Shown piece by piece: positions 15,132 to 23,354 of a DNA stretch of 23,354 nt. Made by a program: the position numbers and the translations under genes. The stretch spans positions 1 to 23,354 of the forward strand of contig CAMXWX010000014.1 of the NCBI GenBank assembly GCA_947252975.1, written 5' to 3'. This DNA comes from an uncultured Gardnerella sp. (GTDB taxonomy: Bacteria > Actinomycetota > Actinomycetes > Actinomycetales > Bifidobacteriaceae). The notes below the pieces were generated by a model, which saw only the letters and a program-made list of their open reading frames with translations, was not told where the DNA came from and did not search any database. Position 1 is the stretch's first letter. Each line of letters begins with the position of its first letter.

Positions 15132-15713
15132 ATGACAGCAACGGATATTACAGTGAAAACGTTGAAAACAGTAAGTAACGATGACGCCGCTTATCTTGCT
15201 TCTTTGATTCGTACCGTTCCAGGATTCCCAAATCCTAGTATTATATTTCGTGATTTTCTTCCTATATTTTCAAATGCTCGCTCTTCGCGAATTCTTATTG
15301 ATTCTTTGATTGATGCATTGCCTGTACCGGCTGATTCAATTGATTTGATTGCTGGGCTTGAAGCTCGAGGTTTTCTTTTTGGACCATTGTTGGCATCTCG
15401 GTTAGGCAAAGGTTTTCTTGCTATTCGTAAAGCTGGTAAGCTACCTCCTCCAGTTATTACTGAGTCGTACATGCTTGAGTATGGTCAGGCAAGTATTGAA
15501 ATTGAAAACGACGCTATTAAGCCAGGTCAACGTGTGCTTATTGTTGACGATCTTATTGCAACTGGAGGCACTGCAAAAGCTGCTGCAAATATTGTCAAGC
15601 GCGCTCAAGGAATAGTTGCAGGTTTTAGTTTTGTTATTGAACTTACAGGTATTAGTGGAATGAGTGAGTTATGCGATTATCCTTGCAGTAGTTTAATTAC
15701 TATGCCAGCTTAA
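15132..15713 (+). CDS. apt: Adenine phosphoribosyltransferase
   Basis: This purine-salvage enzyme makes AMP from adenine and PRPP. The 193 residues show IIFRDFLPI (37-45), the GLEARGFLFGP loop (75-85), AIRKAGKLP (97-105) and the PRPP-binding loop VLIVDDLIATGGTA (135-148). The start at 15132 gives MTATDITVKTL, matching the N-terminus of bifidobacterial Apt as I recall it. The ribosome site is weak (GAAGAAAAG). A longer reading from 15039 would run through the leader hairpin and is less likely. Confidence 0.93.
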   Translation: MTATDITVKTLKTVSNDDAAYLASLIRTVPGFPNPSIIFRDFLPIFSNARSSRILIDSLIDALPVPADSIDLIAGLEARGFLFGPLLASRLGKGFLAIRKAGKLPPPVITESYMLEYGQASIEIENDAIKPGQRVLIVDDLIATGGTAKAAANIVKRAQGIVAGFSFVIELTGISGMSELCDYPCSSLITMPA

Positions 15714-15802
15714 AAGTTTATTATTATCGCTTATTATTAAAGTAATATCCTATTTAAAGCAATATATTGGTTTTGCACCTAAAAGAATTGAAAGGAAAAG
15801 GC

Positions 15803-17176
15803 ATGGTTGAGAAACTTAAGTCATTCTTAATAAACATGTCTAAAGGTGTAATAACTCCTATTATTGTTATTTTTATTTTTTCTCTTACAATAGGTCTTTT
15901 CCTATCTCTCACACTTCTTGTGGTTTCTATCGAAGAGGGAGCAGGCAATCTTTCTGAATCTGCAATGTCTATGACTTGGGCTGTGTTTATGTTTGCTCAA
16001 GGCGTAGGTCTTACTTTTGGCAATTGCATTCTTACGATTATTCCTTTAGGTCTTACTTTTCTACTTATTGCAACACTTGTATGTTTAATTCGCCGTATTC
16101 GAGGTGGAGATATAGCATATTTTACTGGGCTTGTAGTCTGGGCTGTTATTAATGCGATACTTTCTCAAAATACGCATGTTACTTTACTGGATTCTACTTT
16201 TATTGTTGCTTGTAAATCTTCTTGTATTTATTTAATTTCTTTGCTTATAGCGGTTTTTCCAAGCAGCTCATTGTTTATGTCGTTAAAGCAGCGCTACAAG
16301 CAAATGTGCCCTGAGTATATTCAAAAAAATATTCGTATTACTAAGCGTACAGCAGTAATTTTATTTGGTTTATACGCTTTCGTTGCGTTAATAACTGTTG
16401 TAGTTTGGGCTTGCACAAATTTTGGCTATGTTAATTCATATTTCAATAAATTAGGCATGCAAAATGGTTCTCGTATTCTTACAACTATTGCTTGCTTAGT
16501 TTGGCTGCCGAATATTGCTATTTGGGCATTATCTTGGATTTGTGGATCTGGATTTAATATTGGATCTGTTGCACAATTTACTTTAACAGTTTCTCAGCGT
16601 AAATCTTTGCCCCCTATTCCGGTTTTTGGAATATTTCCTGATGCTGTTGTTGATGTTATGCATCGCACTGTTTTTTACTTCATAGTTCCAATTTTCTGCT
16701 TTATTGTAATGCTTATAACTTTATTGCATAAAAGCGGCTGTGGCTTGCGTTTAAAAAATATTATTGACAAAACCGAGCGTGAGTCTTTTATGTTGAATGC
16801 TGTAGAAGCTGCAACTGATAGTGTAGGTGTATCCGCTTTAATTACGATTATGTGGACTGTTGTTTTCTCAATAGCAAATGGTTCATTAGGTGAATGCCGA
16901 CTTTCTTATATTGGAGTTGACATTATTGAAAGTACTAGAGCTGTTGGTCATCTTACTCTATACGCTTCTGCTGTAGCATGGGTTATTTCGATTTTTAGTA
17001 TCCTACTTATTTGTGGCGTGCGATATTGCTTTAATCTTATTGCTGCTAGTAAGTCGAATAAACCTGTAAAATCTGCAGAATTAATCGAAAATAAGACTAG
17101 TAATAAAAAGAATCAACCTTTGCCTTTGAAAAAAGCTGCTCCTAGGACAGTTTCATCGAAGGCTAAAAGAAAATAA
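15803..17176 (+). CDS. DUF6350/PerM-like polytopic membrane protein
   Basis: This 457-residue protein has about nine or ten predicted membrane segments and a basic, Lys-rich C-terminal tail of about 40 residues. The region around GSGFNIGSVAQFTLTVSQ followed by PPIPVFGIFPD fits the DUF6350 family. The family includes mycobacterial PerM (Rv0955), linked to cell division and persistence, which is also encoded next to purine genes (purN-purH). Here purH follows after 33 bases, so the neighbourhood is kept. The start at 15803 has GAAAGGAAAAGG in front; an upstream start at 15767 is less likely. Biochemical function is unknown. Confidence 0.75.
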   Translation: MVEKLKSFLINMSKGVITPIIVIFIFSLTIGLFLSLTLLVVSIEEGAGNLSESAMSMTWAVFMFAQGVGLTFGNCILTIIPLGLTFLLIATLVCLIRRIRGGDIAYFTGLVVWAVINAILSQNTHVTLLDSTFIVACKSSCIYLISLLIAVFPSSSLFMSLKQRYKQMCPEYIQKNIRITKRTAVILFGLYAFVALITVVVWACTNFGYVNSYFNKLGMQNGSRILTTIACLVWLPNIAIWALSWICGSGFNIGSVAQFTLTVSQRKSLPPIPVFGIFPDAVVDVMHRTVFYFIVPIFCFIVMLITLLHKSGCGLRLKNIIDKTERESFMLNAVEAATDSVGVSALITIMWTVVFSIANGSLGECRLSYIGVDIIESTRAVGHLTLYASAVAWVISIFSILLICGVRYCFNLIAASKSNKPVKSAELIENKTSNKKNQPLPLKKAAPRTVSSKAKRK

Positions 17177-17209
17177 TTCCTCACTACTATTTTGGGAAGG
17201 AAGGCCGCC

Positions 17210-18880
17210 GTGCAACAGACACAGAGCAAAGAATCAAACGCAAATGTGCTGATAACCACAGGTGAAAAGCAAATTCGTAGAGTTCTTGTTTCAGTTTTTC
17301 ATAAAGAGGGACTTGAAATATTAGCTGAAGCATTTAGAAAGGCTGATACTGAAGTAGTTTCAACCGGCTCTACTGCTGCTAAATTGGCTGAACTTGGCGT
17401 TCATGTTACTGAAGTTTCTGACGTTACTGGTTTCCCAGAAAGTCTTGATGGAAGAGTGAAGACTTTAGATCCGCATATTCACGCTGGAATTCTTGCAGAT
17501 ATGAGTAATGCTGATCATGTAAAGCAACTTGAAAAGTTAAACATAAAGCCGTTTGATGCTGTAGTAGTTAATTTGTATCCATTCGTAGACACTGTAATGA
17601 GCGGTGCTGATAGTGACGCAATTATTGAGAAAATTGATATTGGTGGACCTTCTATGATTCGTGCTGCAGCAAAGAATCATAAGTCTGTTGCCGTTATTAC
17701 AGATCCTGCAGATTACCAGCTTTTAGCTAATAGAATCGTTTCAGGTGAAGGCTTTAATTTGCAAGAGCGCGAATATTTGGCTGGTAAAGCATTTGCTCAT
17801 ACAGCAGCTTACGATGCTTCTATATCTGAGTGGACAAGTAAAGCATGGCAGAAGCCTGAAAGTTTGAACACAAATGATGAAGAAGATAATCAAAATGCTG
17901 AAGCTGTGAAGCTTCCTGCAAACTACACGCGCACTTGGAGTTTAGAGCATACGCTTCGATATGGTGAGAATCCCCATCAGCAAGCAGGATTGTATTTAGA
18001 TCCTTTGCATAAGGGTGGTTTGGCTCAGGCTGAGCTTCTTGGCGGAAAACCTATGAGCTACAACAATTATGTGGATGCGGATGCTGCTTGGCGTGCAGTT
18101 TGGGATTTTGCTCCACAAATTGCGGTTGCTGTTTGCAAGCATAATAATCCTTGCGGCTTGGCAATAGGCGCGACTGCAGTAGAAGCGCACAAAAAAGCTC
18201 ACGCTTGCGATCCTGTAAGTGCTTACGGTGGTGTGATTGCTGCAAACACTACTGTGACTTTGGAAATGGCAGAAAGTGTGCGCCCAATTTTCACAGAGGT
18301 TATTGTGGCTCCAGACTATGAGCCTGAAGCTTTGGAATTGCTTCGCACTAAGAAAAAGAATCTTCGCATTTTGAAGGTTGCAACTCCGCCAGTCTTAGAT
18401 TTGCAAGTTCATCCTATTGACGGTGGTGCTTTAGTTCAGTCTGCAGATAAGATTGATGCAGTTGGTGATAATCCTGAAAACTGGACGCTTGTTTCTGGAG
18501 ATCCTGCTGATGCTGACACTTTGCGCGACTTGCAATTCGCGTGGCGTTCGCTTCGTTGTGTAAAGTCTAACGCAATTCTACTTGCGCACGACAATGCTAC
18601 TGTTGGCATTGGAATGGGGCAGGTTAATCGCGTGGATTCATGCCATTTGGCTGTTGAGCGTGCGAATACTTTGGCTGATGGTGCTGAACGTGCTCGCGGA
18701 GCTGTTGCGGCTTCGGATGCTTTCTTCCCATTTGCTGACGGTCCGCAAATTTTGATTGAAGCGGGCGTTCGCGCAATCGTGCAGCCTGGTGGCTCTATTC
18801 GCGACGAAGAAGTGTTCGAAGCTGCGCGCAAAGCTGGTGTAACGATGTACACTACCGGTACTCGTCACTTCTTCCACTAA
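17210..18880 (+). CDS. purH: Bifunctional AICAR formyltransferase / IMP cyclohydrolase
   Basis: PurH does the last two steps of de novo IMP synthesis. The 556 residues comprise an N-terminal MGS-like cyclohydrolase domain ([39 protein letters not shown]) and a C-terminal formyltransferase domain ([43 protein letters not shown] at the end). The start is GTG at 17210, placed by GGAAGGAAGG upstream. A short Asn/Asp/Glu-rich stretch sits between the two domains ([13 protein letters not shown]). Confidence 0.97.
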   Translation: MQQTQSKESNANVLITTGEKQIRRVLVSVFHKEGLEILAEAFRKADTEVVSTGSTAAKLAELGVHVTEVSDVTGFPESLDGRVKTLDPHIHAGILADMSNADHVKQLEKLNIKPFDAVVVNLYPFVDTVMSGADSDAIIEKIDIGGPSMIRAAAKNHKSVAVITDPADYQLLANRIVSGEGFNLQEREYLAGKAFAHTAAYDASISEWTSKAWQKPESLNTNDEEDNQNAEAVKLPANYTRTWSLEHTLRYGENPHQQAGLYLDPLHKGGLAQAELLGGKPMSYNNYVDADAAWRAVWDFAPQIAVAVCKHNNPCGLAIGATAVEAHKKAHACDPVSAYGGVIAANTTVTLEMAESVRPIFTEVIVAPDYEPEALELLRTKKKNLRILKVATPPVLDLQVHPIDGGALVQSADKIDAVGDNPENWTLVSGDPADADTLRDLQFAWRSLRCVKSNAILLAHDNATVGIGMGQVNRVDSCHLAVERANTLADGAERARGAVAASDAFFPFADGPQILIEAGVRAIVQPGGSIRDEEVFEAARKAGVTMYTTGTRHFFH

Positions 18881-18928
18881 AATTGCTTTAGCTAAGATTC
18901 ATAGACAAATAAATTAATCAATATTATG

Positions 18929-18970
18929 GATGCAGCGTTTGTGTACTTCAAGCGCTGCATCTTTGTGTTA
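18929..18970 (+). terminator. Terminator after purH
   Basis: GATGCAGCG (18929-18937) pairs with CGCTGCATC (18953-18961) around a 15-base loop, followed by TTTGTGTT. It is a good intrinsic terminator 48 bases after the purH stop. Confidence 0.75.
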
Positions 18971-19021
18971 GTGCCTAAAACAACTCATGTTTTCTTATCG
19001 CGGAGCAGGTATGATACAAGT

Positions 19022-19339
19022 ATGACAGATAGTGAGCATCAGACTAGAAGTGCTAAAACGGAGCATCCGTACGTGTCGGAAAAACGTGAGGGTAAGCCTT
19101 ATGCTGAATGGATTGTAGCAATTATTATTGCACTTTGCGCATTATTGGCATTTATAGGATATGTAAAAGCCGCCACAGTTGTTATTTCTGTGACGGCTGT
19201 ACTTCTAGGAGTTATGCGCTTAATTATGCGTCAGCGTAGTCCTTGGAAAGTTCGCTCAGTTGGCTTTGATTCTTTCATAAGTATTACGCTCGGCATAGGT
19301 TTGCTTATAACATACGCTTCAATTATATTTTTGCTATAA
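19022..19339 (+). CDS. DUF3017 family small membrane protein
   Basis: This 105-residue protein has a charged, hydrophilic N-terminus of about 28 residues and three membrane segments (about 29-48, 51-69, 84-104). The segment KVRSVGFDSFISITLGIGLLI fits the actinobacterial DUF3017 family, whose genes often lie near purH or folD. The start at 19022 is chosen because upstream residues would be read from the purH terminator; GGAGCAGG lies about 12 bases upstream, rather far. Its stop is 8 bases from the aquaporin stop on the other strand. No function is known. Confidence 0.72.
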   Translation: MTDSEHQTRSAKTEHPYVSEKREGKPYAEWIVAIIIALCALLAFIGYVKAATVVISVTAVLLGVMRLIMRQRSPWKVRSVGFDSFISITLGIGLLITYASIIFLL

Positions 19340-19347
19340 TTTTATTT

Positions 19348-20319
19348 TTAAAGATTGTTCGCAACGTTATTGTCAGATGCGTTTTGAACGTACTCATAGC
19401 TCATATCTGGCGCTGCAGGAGCATCTGCTTTTGTGTCTGCAAAATTTTGTATTGGTGCAGGATTTGTTTCATTTGATACAGCAAGTTTTTGTGCTGAGTT
19501 TGAAAGAAGCTTTGTTAATAGCAAAACTAGGCTAACAAGCGCTGCAGCAAAAATTGGAGCAATCCAGAATACCCACAATTGACTTAGTGGTTTAACTTCC
19601 AAATCATGAGAGTTTGCGAATAATGCGATGCCGGTAGAACGCGCAGGATTCAAACCAGCTCCTGTAATTTGATACGTAATGAAAGCGCCAGCTGCGTATG
19701 CAATACCGATGTGTGTTGTATAACCGCATTTAGTATTACCTTCATGGTCTGTGCTGCGCAATGCAGTGGCAACAATCAAAATAACAGCAATAACTTCAAC
19801 TAATAACGCAGATACTATTCCGAAAGACAAGTTTATTTCTTTTAGTTGACGTGCAGAAAGAGATGCCTTTTCGAATCCGTTTACTATTGAAACAAACCAA
19901 TACTTTTTGTCAAAACCTGAGCCTTGACCAACTTGTGACGGATCAATGCTTGAATCCTGCTGAGGAATAATAAGAATAAACAATCCTGCAGCTGCAATAG
20001 CACCAAGAACTTGGGCAACAATGTAGCATAATCCTGCAGTGTATGAAGTGCGTCCAGTAAGCATCGAAGCAACTGTCACTGCAGGGTTAAGGTGGCCTCC
20101 AGAAACTTTAGATGCAATATATGTCGCTGCAGCATAAGCGATACCAGTGCCGGCGGCAATCATTAAAACGTTGATTCCGTACATTACGGTAGTAAGAGAA
20201 TAAAAAGTGTAAACAACGAACATCGCTAAAGCTGTAGCAATAAATTCAGTACCAATACGAACAATAAGTGGCGCAGCAGTTTTAGTTGTGCTGCACGGTG
20301 TATCTGTAGTTTTAATCAT
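19348..20319 (-). CDS. MIP family channel (aquaporin)
   Basis: This 323-residue channel has six membrane segments and both half-helix signatures: GGHLNPAVTV (NPA 78-80) and GAGLNPARSTG (NPA 224-226). The second motif reads NPARS, not NPARD as in glycerol facilitators, which favours a water-type (AqpZ-like) channel, though substrate cannot be settled from this. A long extracellular loop (about 120-160) and a C-terminal tail of about 45 residues rich in Ala, Asn and Asp make it longer than AqpZ. The ATG has AAGGAAA upstream. It is the only minus-strand gene in the right two-thirds and ends tail to tail with the DUF3017 gene. Confidence 0.9.
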   Translation of the reverse strand: MIKTTDTPCSTTKTAAPLIVRIGTEFIATALAMFVVYTFYSLTTVMYGINVLMIAAGTGIAYAAATYIASKVSGGHLNPAVTVASMLTGRTSYTAGLCYIVAQVLGAIAAAGLFILIIPQQDSSIDPSQVGQGSGFDKKYWFVSIVNGFEKASLSARQLKEINLSFGIVSALLVEVIAVILIVATALRSTDHEGNTKCGYTTHIGIAYAAGAFITYQITGAGLNPARSTGIALFANSHDLEVKPLSQLWVFWIAPIFAAALVSLVLLLTKLLSNSAQKLAVSNETNPAPIQNFADTKADAPAAPDMSYEYVQNASDNNVANNL

Positions 20320-20357
20320 AATTTTCCTTAATTTTAGTTGTGCCGCTTTGTTAATGA

Positions 20358-20386
20358 TTGCAACACAATGAAACCTAGGCTATACT
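20358..20386 (+). promoter_or_regulatory. Plus-strand promoter upstream of rluB
   Basis: TTGCAA (20358-20363) and TATACT (20381-20386) are exactly 17 bases apart. The transcript would start around 20393-20396, reading toward rluB with a leader of about 170 bases, or giving a leaderless message for the small ORF at 20396. Confidence 0.55.
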
Positions 20387-20395
20387 ATCACGGCT

Positions 20396-20449
20396 ATGCC
20401 ATACGGTAACATAGGAAGACGTGGTATTTTTGATTTATTGCAAATTTAA
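20396..20449 (+). CDS. Possible leaderless 17-codon ORF
   Basis: ATG at 20396 opens a frame reading MPYGNIGRRGIFDLLQI and ending in TAA. It has no ribosome site, but the ATG lies 10 bases after the -10 box at 20381-20386, close to where a leaderless transcript would begin; leaderless genes are common in actinobacteria. It could be a regulatory leader peptide for rluB-cmk/der, a relict of a gene once upstream of rluB (the end slightly recalls ScpA's GPFDLLL motif, and scpA-scpB often precede rluB), or chance. Coding is unproven. Confidence 0.25.
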   Translation: MPYGNIGRRGIFDLLQI

Positions 20450-20564
20450 TAAATTGCCACATAAATTAGTAAGTTAATGAGTAATGAATTGCTTATATTG
20501 CGTATTCTTAAGTAAATTCTGGCGCAAATATGTATGTAATTCTTTAGGTCACGTTGGGAGAACG

Positions 20565-21338
20565 ATGCCAAACGCATATTCCCGCGCCAATCAGGCGCAT
20601 TCAGATGACAACAACGCCATTCGACTGCAGAAGCTGCTTGCTGAAGCGGGATTTGGTTCAAGACGCAAGTGTGAAGAGATTATTCTTGACGGGCGTGTTG
20701 AAGTAGACGACGAATTGGTTACAACACTTGGTACTCGAGTAGATCCAAAACGTCAAAAAGTGCGCGTTGATGGATCTCGCGTAAAGTTCAACACAAAGCT
20801 AGTAACGCTCGCATTGCATAAGCCTAAGCGAGTTCTTAGCGCAATGGACGATCCAAAAGGTCGCTTTACTTTAAGAGATATTGTTGGAGACAAGTACGAG
20901 CGAATTTTCCACATGGGACGCTTGGATTACGATTCTGAAGGTCTTATTTTAATGACCAACGATGGCGAGCTAAGCCAGCACGTAATGCACCCAAAGTATG
21001 AGGTTGAGAAAACTTATATTGCAACTGTTGAAGGCAAAATCAACGGTATGGTTTGCCGCCGCTTGGTTTCACAAGGTGTAAATCTTGAAGATGGTTGGAT
21101 TAAGCTCGACCGTTGCGCAATAATCGATCAGAATCACGACACAACCATGGTAAAAGTTGTGTTGCATTCTGGCAGAAATCGTATTGTTCGCAGGATTTTT
21201 GGAGCCGTAGGATACCCTGTAAAGCGTCTTGTTCGTACGCAAATTGGCCCTATTAAATTGGGTGACTTAAAAGCTGGATCGTATCGCGTGCTTTCTCAAA
21301 CAGAAGTGCGCTCGCTTTCTAAGGAGGTTGGCCTGTGA
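20565..21338 (+). CDS. rluB: 23S rRNA pseudouridine synthase (RluB/RsuA family)
   Basis: This 257-residue RsuA-family enzyme isomerises a uridine in rRNA, most likely in 23S rRNA as for RluB. An N-terminal S4 RNA-binding domain (about 19-65; IRLQKLLAEAGFGSRRKCEE) precedes the catalytic domain with Asp121 in HMGRLDYDSEGLILMTNDG and the late motif SGRNRIVRRIFGAVGYPVKRLVR. The start at 20565 is chosen for GGGAGAACG upstream; a reading from 20484 adds residues unlike the family. Its 3' end carries the AAGGAGG site of the next gene, and the two overlap by 4 bases. Confidence 0.93.
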   Translation: MPNAYSRANQAHSDDNNAIRLQKLLAEAGFGSRRKCEEIILDGRVEVDDELVTTLGTRVDPKRQKVRVDGSRVKFNTKLVTLALHKPKRVLSAMDDPKGRFTLRDIVGDKYERIFHMGRLDYDSEGLILMTNDGELSQHVMHPKYEVEKTYIATVEGKINGMVCRRLVSQGVNLEDGWIKLDRCAIIDQNHDTTMVKVVLHSGRNRIVRRIFGAVGYPVKRLVRTQIGPIKLGDLKAGSYRVLSQTEVRSLSKEVGL

Positions 21339-23354
21339 TTTGTGTAGCAATTGATGGACCAGCAGGAGTAGGTAAGTCTTCTACTTCTCGTGCTTTAGCG
21401 CAATACTATGGTTTTGCATATTTAGATACGGGTGCAATGTATAGAGCTGCTGCTTGGTGGTGCTTGAAGCAAGGTATTGATTTAAGCACGCAACTTGAAT
21501 TGGATGAAGAAGGAAATCCTGTAAATCCAGCGGATGCTGAACGTTTTAATCAAATTATTGAAGCTGTTGGAGCCTTATTTACTGAAAGTGACGCTGACTT
21601 TAGTGTTGATCCTAAGAATCCTGTAGTGACTGTTGAAGGTGAGGATATTAGCGAAGAATTGCGTTCCAGCGAAGTTTCTTCGCATGTGTCTACTGTATCT
21701 TCGATTCCTGCAGTTCGCCGTATGCTTATTGCTGCTCAGCGTGCGTATATTGCTTCAGAGTCAGATGAAGATTCTTTCTCTAAAGGTGAGGGAATAGTTG
21801 CAGAAGGACGCGATATTACTACTGTTGTTGCTCCTAATGCTCAAGTTCGAGTGCTTCTTACTGCACGCGAAGAAGTGCGTCAAGCTCGCAGAAACAAGCA
21901 GAATATTGCGCAAGAAAATTTGCAAAATAATGAATCTAAAAATAATGAATCTGAAGAAGACGATATTCGCGCTCGTGATGCTAAAGATGCTAAAGTTACG
22001 CATTTTCTTCAAGCAGCAGACGGTGTTACAACGCTCGATAATTCTGATTTGACTTTTGAGCAGACTCTCGATGCTCTTGTTGAAATGGTTGACGCTGCAA
22101 TTGAGCAGGATGAGTATGACCGTTATGCTGCTAATCTTGAAGGCTACGATCTTGACGATGAAGATCGTGCGCTTCTTCGAGGCGACGAAGTAAGTCAAGA
22201 CGATGCAAAAGACTCTAAAGCTGTTGGAGTAATCGCCATTATAGGTCGACCAAACGTTGGAAAATCAACGCTGGTAAATCGTATTTTGGGTCATCGTGTA
22301 GCTGTTGTAGAAGATACTCCAGGTGTTACGAGAGATCGCGTAAGCTACGACGCTGAGTGGGCTGGGACCAACTTCAAGCTTGTTGACACTGGCGGCTGGG
22401 AAGCAGATGTTGAAGGTATTGATTCTTCTATTGCTCAACAAGCGCAAGTAGCAGTGCGTTTAAGCGATGCTGTGATTTTCCTAGTAGATGGTCAAGTTGG
22501 TTTAACAGCTACAGACGAGCGTATTGTTTCAATGCTTCGCGCTGCAGGTAAGCCTATTACTCTGGCAGTTAACAAGGTTGACGATGCTAGAAGCGAGTAT
22601 TTGACTGCAGAGTTTTGGAAGCTCGGAATGGGTGAGCCTTACGGAATTTCTGCAATGCACGGCAGAGGCGTTGGAGATTTGCTTGATGCAGCGCTCAATT
22701 CTTTGAAGAAAGCGAATAAAACTTCAGGATTCTTAACTCCAGAAGGACTTCGCAGAGTTGCTTTAGTAGGTCGTCCAAACGTTGGTAAGTCTTCGCTTTT
22801 GAATCATTTAGCTCATGAAGAGCGATCTGTTGTAAACGATTTGGCTGGAACTACTCGTGACCCTGTTGATGAGGTTGTGCGAGTTGACGGCGAGGATTGG
22901 CTGTTTATTGACACTGCTGGTATTAAGCGCAGGCAGCACAAGCTTACGGGTGCTGAATACTATTCTTCACTTCGTACGCAAGCTGCGATTGAACGCTCGG
23001 AACTTGCTTTGATTCTTTTCGATTCTTCCCAGCCGATTGCAGAGCAGGATTTGAAAGTTATGAGCCAGGCTGTAGACGCGGGTCGAGCAATCGTACTTGT
23101 GTTTAACAAATGGGACTTGATGGACGAATTTTCCAGACAGCGCATGGAACGCTTATGGAAAACTGAGTTTGAGCGCGTAACTTGGGCTGAGCGCGTAAAT
23201 CTTTCCGCAAAAACAGGATGGCATACGAATCGTCTTGCGCGCGCTATGCGAACAGCTTTAGACAGCTGGGATAAGCGCATTCCTACAGGCAAGCTCAACG
23301 CTTTCTTAGGGCGTATTCAGTCTGCTCATCCGCATCCTTTGCGAGGCGGAAAGC
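21335..23354 (+). CDS. cmk-der: Cytidylate kinase fused to GTPase Der (partial at right edge)
   Basis: One open frame runs from a GTG at 21335 to the window end (673 codons seen, no stop). The N-terminal part is CMP kinase: DGPAGVGKSS (7-16), YLDTGAMYRAAA, EGRDITTVV and RARDAKDAKV. From about residue 299 it is Der, a double GTPase for 50S ribosome assembly: first G1 GRPNVGKST (304), DTGG and NKVD; second G1 GRPNVGKSS (479), DTAG, NKWD (591) and SAKTG. The C-terminal KH-like domain lies mostly beyond the edge. The GTG overlaps the rluB stop and has AAGGAGG 7 bases upstream. Such fusions are known in Bifidobacteriaceae. A 15-base tandem duplication adds an Asn/Glu/Ser insert in the kinase lid region (198-207). 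Confidence 0.95.
   Translation, partial: MICVAIDGPAGVGKSSTSRALAQYYGFAYLDTGAMYRAAAWWCLKQGIDLSTQLELDEEGNPVNPADAERFNQIIEAVGALFTESDADFSVDPKNPVVTVEGEDISEELRSSEVSSHVSTVSSIPAVRRMLIAAQRAYIASESDEDSFSKGEGIVAEGRDITTVVAPNAQVRVLLTAREEVRQARRNKQNIAQENLQNNESKNNESEEDDIRARDAKDAKVTHFLQAADGVTTLDNSDLTFEQTLDALVEMVDAAIEQDEYDRYAANLEGYDLDDEDRALLRGDEVSQDDAKDSKAVGVIAIIGRPNVGKSTLVNRILGHRVAVVEDTPGVTRDRVSYDAEWAGTNFKLVDTGGWEADVEGIDSSIAQQAQVAVRLSDAVIFLVDGQVGLTATDERIVSMLRAAGKPITLAVNKVDDARSEYLTAEFWKLGMGEPYGISAMHGRGVGDLLDAALNSLKKANKTSGFLTPEGLRRVALVGRPNVGKSSLLNHLAHEERSVVNDLAGTTRDPVDEVVRVDGEDWLFIDTAGIKRRQHKLTGAEYYSSLRTQAAIERSELALILFDSSQPIAEQDLKVMSQAVDAGRAIVLVFNKWDLMDEFSRQRMERLWKTEFERVTWAERVNLSAKTGWHTNRLARAMRTALDSWDKRIPTGKLNAFLGRIQSAHPHPLRGGK
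21926..21955 (+). repeat. In-frame 15-base tandem duplication in cmk
   Basis: AATAATGAATCTAAA (21926-21940) is followed by AATAATGAATCTGAA (21941-21955), with one difference. It encodes NNESK-NNESE inside the cytidylate kinase lid region and keeps the frame. Confidence 0.85.

Noticed and set aside
1..23354. CRISPR array, prophage or insertion sequence
   Set aside because: No regularly spaced direct repeats, cas genes, integrase or transposase were seen; the repeats found are inverted or two-copy tandem types.

Overview
The window is bacterial chromosome of about 40% GC and matches the family Bifidobacteriaceae; a low-GC vaginal genus such as Gardnerella is the best guess. I base this on protein sequence recognition (Apt, YebC and a fused cytidylate kinase/GTPase Der all look bifidobacterial), on actinobacterial families (a DUF6350/PerM-like protein beside purH, and DUF3017), on GTG and TTG starts behind good ribosome binding sites, and on AT-rich spacers. 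No tRNA, rRNA, transposase, integrase or CRISPR array was seen.

Layout. Bases 1-283 are a GC-richer (about 52%) gene-free block packed with nested hairpins. Four genes follow on the minus strand: an orphan Panacea/SocA-like (DUF4065) protein, a LysR-type regulator, a HAD hydrolase and NAD(P)HX dehydratase (nnrD). After a 452-base AT-rich control region, a plus-strand high-affinity metal (Zn/Mn) ABC importer runs as binding lipoprotein, ATPase and two permeases, with a large hairpin between the first two genes. Then come thrS with a strong terminator, a CDP-alcohol phosphatidyltransferase, yebC, and ruvC-ruvA-ruvB with a clear LexA-type (SOS) palindrome between ruvC and ruvA. These are followed by yajC, apt behind a 5' hairpin, a PerM-like membrane protein, purH with its terminator, and a DUF3017 membrane protein. 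A minus-strand aquaporin meets DUF3017 tail to tail. The window ends with rluB overlapping a Cmk-Der fusion that runs off the right edge.

How it fits together. Most genes are housekeeping: Holliday-junction processing (ruvCAB), purine salvage and synthesis (apt, purH), translation and ribosome maturation (thrS, rluB, der), protein export (yajC), metabolite repair (nnrD) and metal import. The unusual signals lie mostly between or inside genes: the hairpin cluster at 1-283, the SOS box at 12724-12743, a possible leaderless 17-codon ORF at 20396-20449, a phosphatidyltransferase lacking the usual catalytic-motif arginine, and Asn/Asp/Glu-rich tandem-repeat insertions in NnrD and Cmk. I found no convincing new multi-gene system. 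The hairpin cluster next to the orphan Panacea gene is the best candidate for something undescribed.
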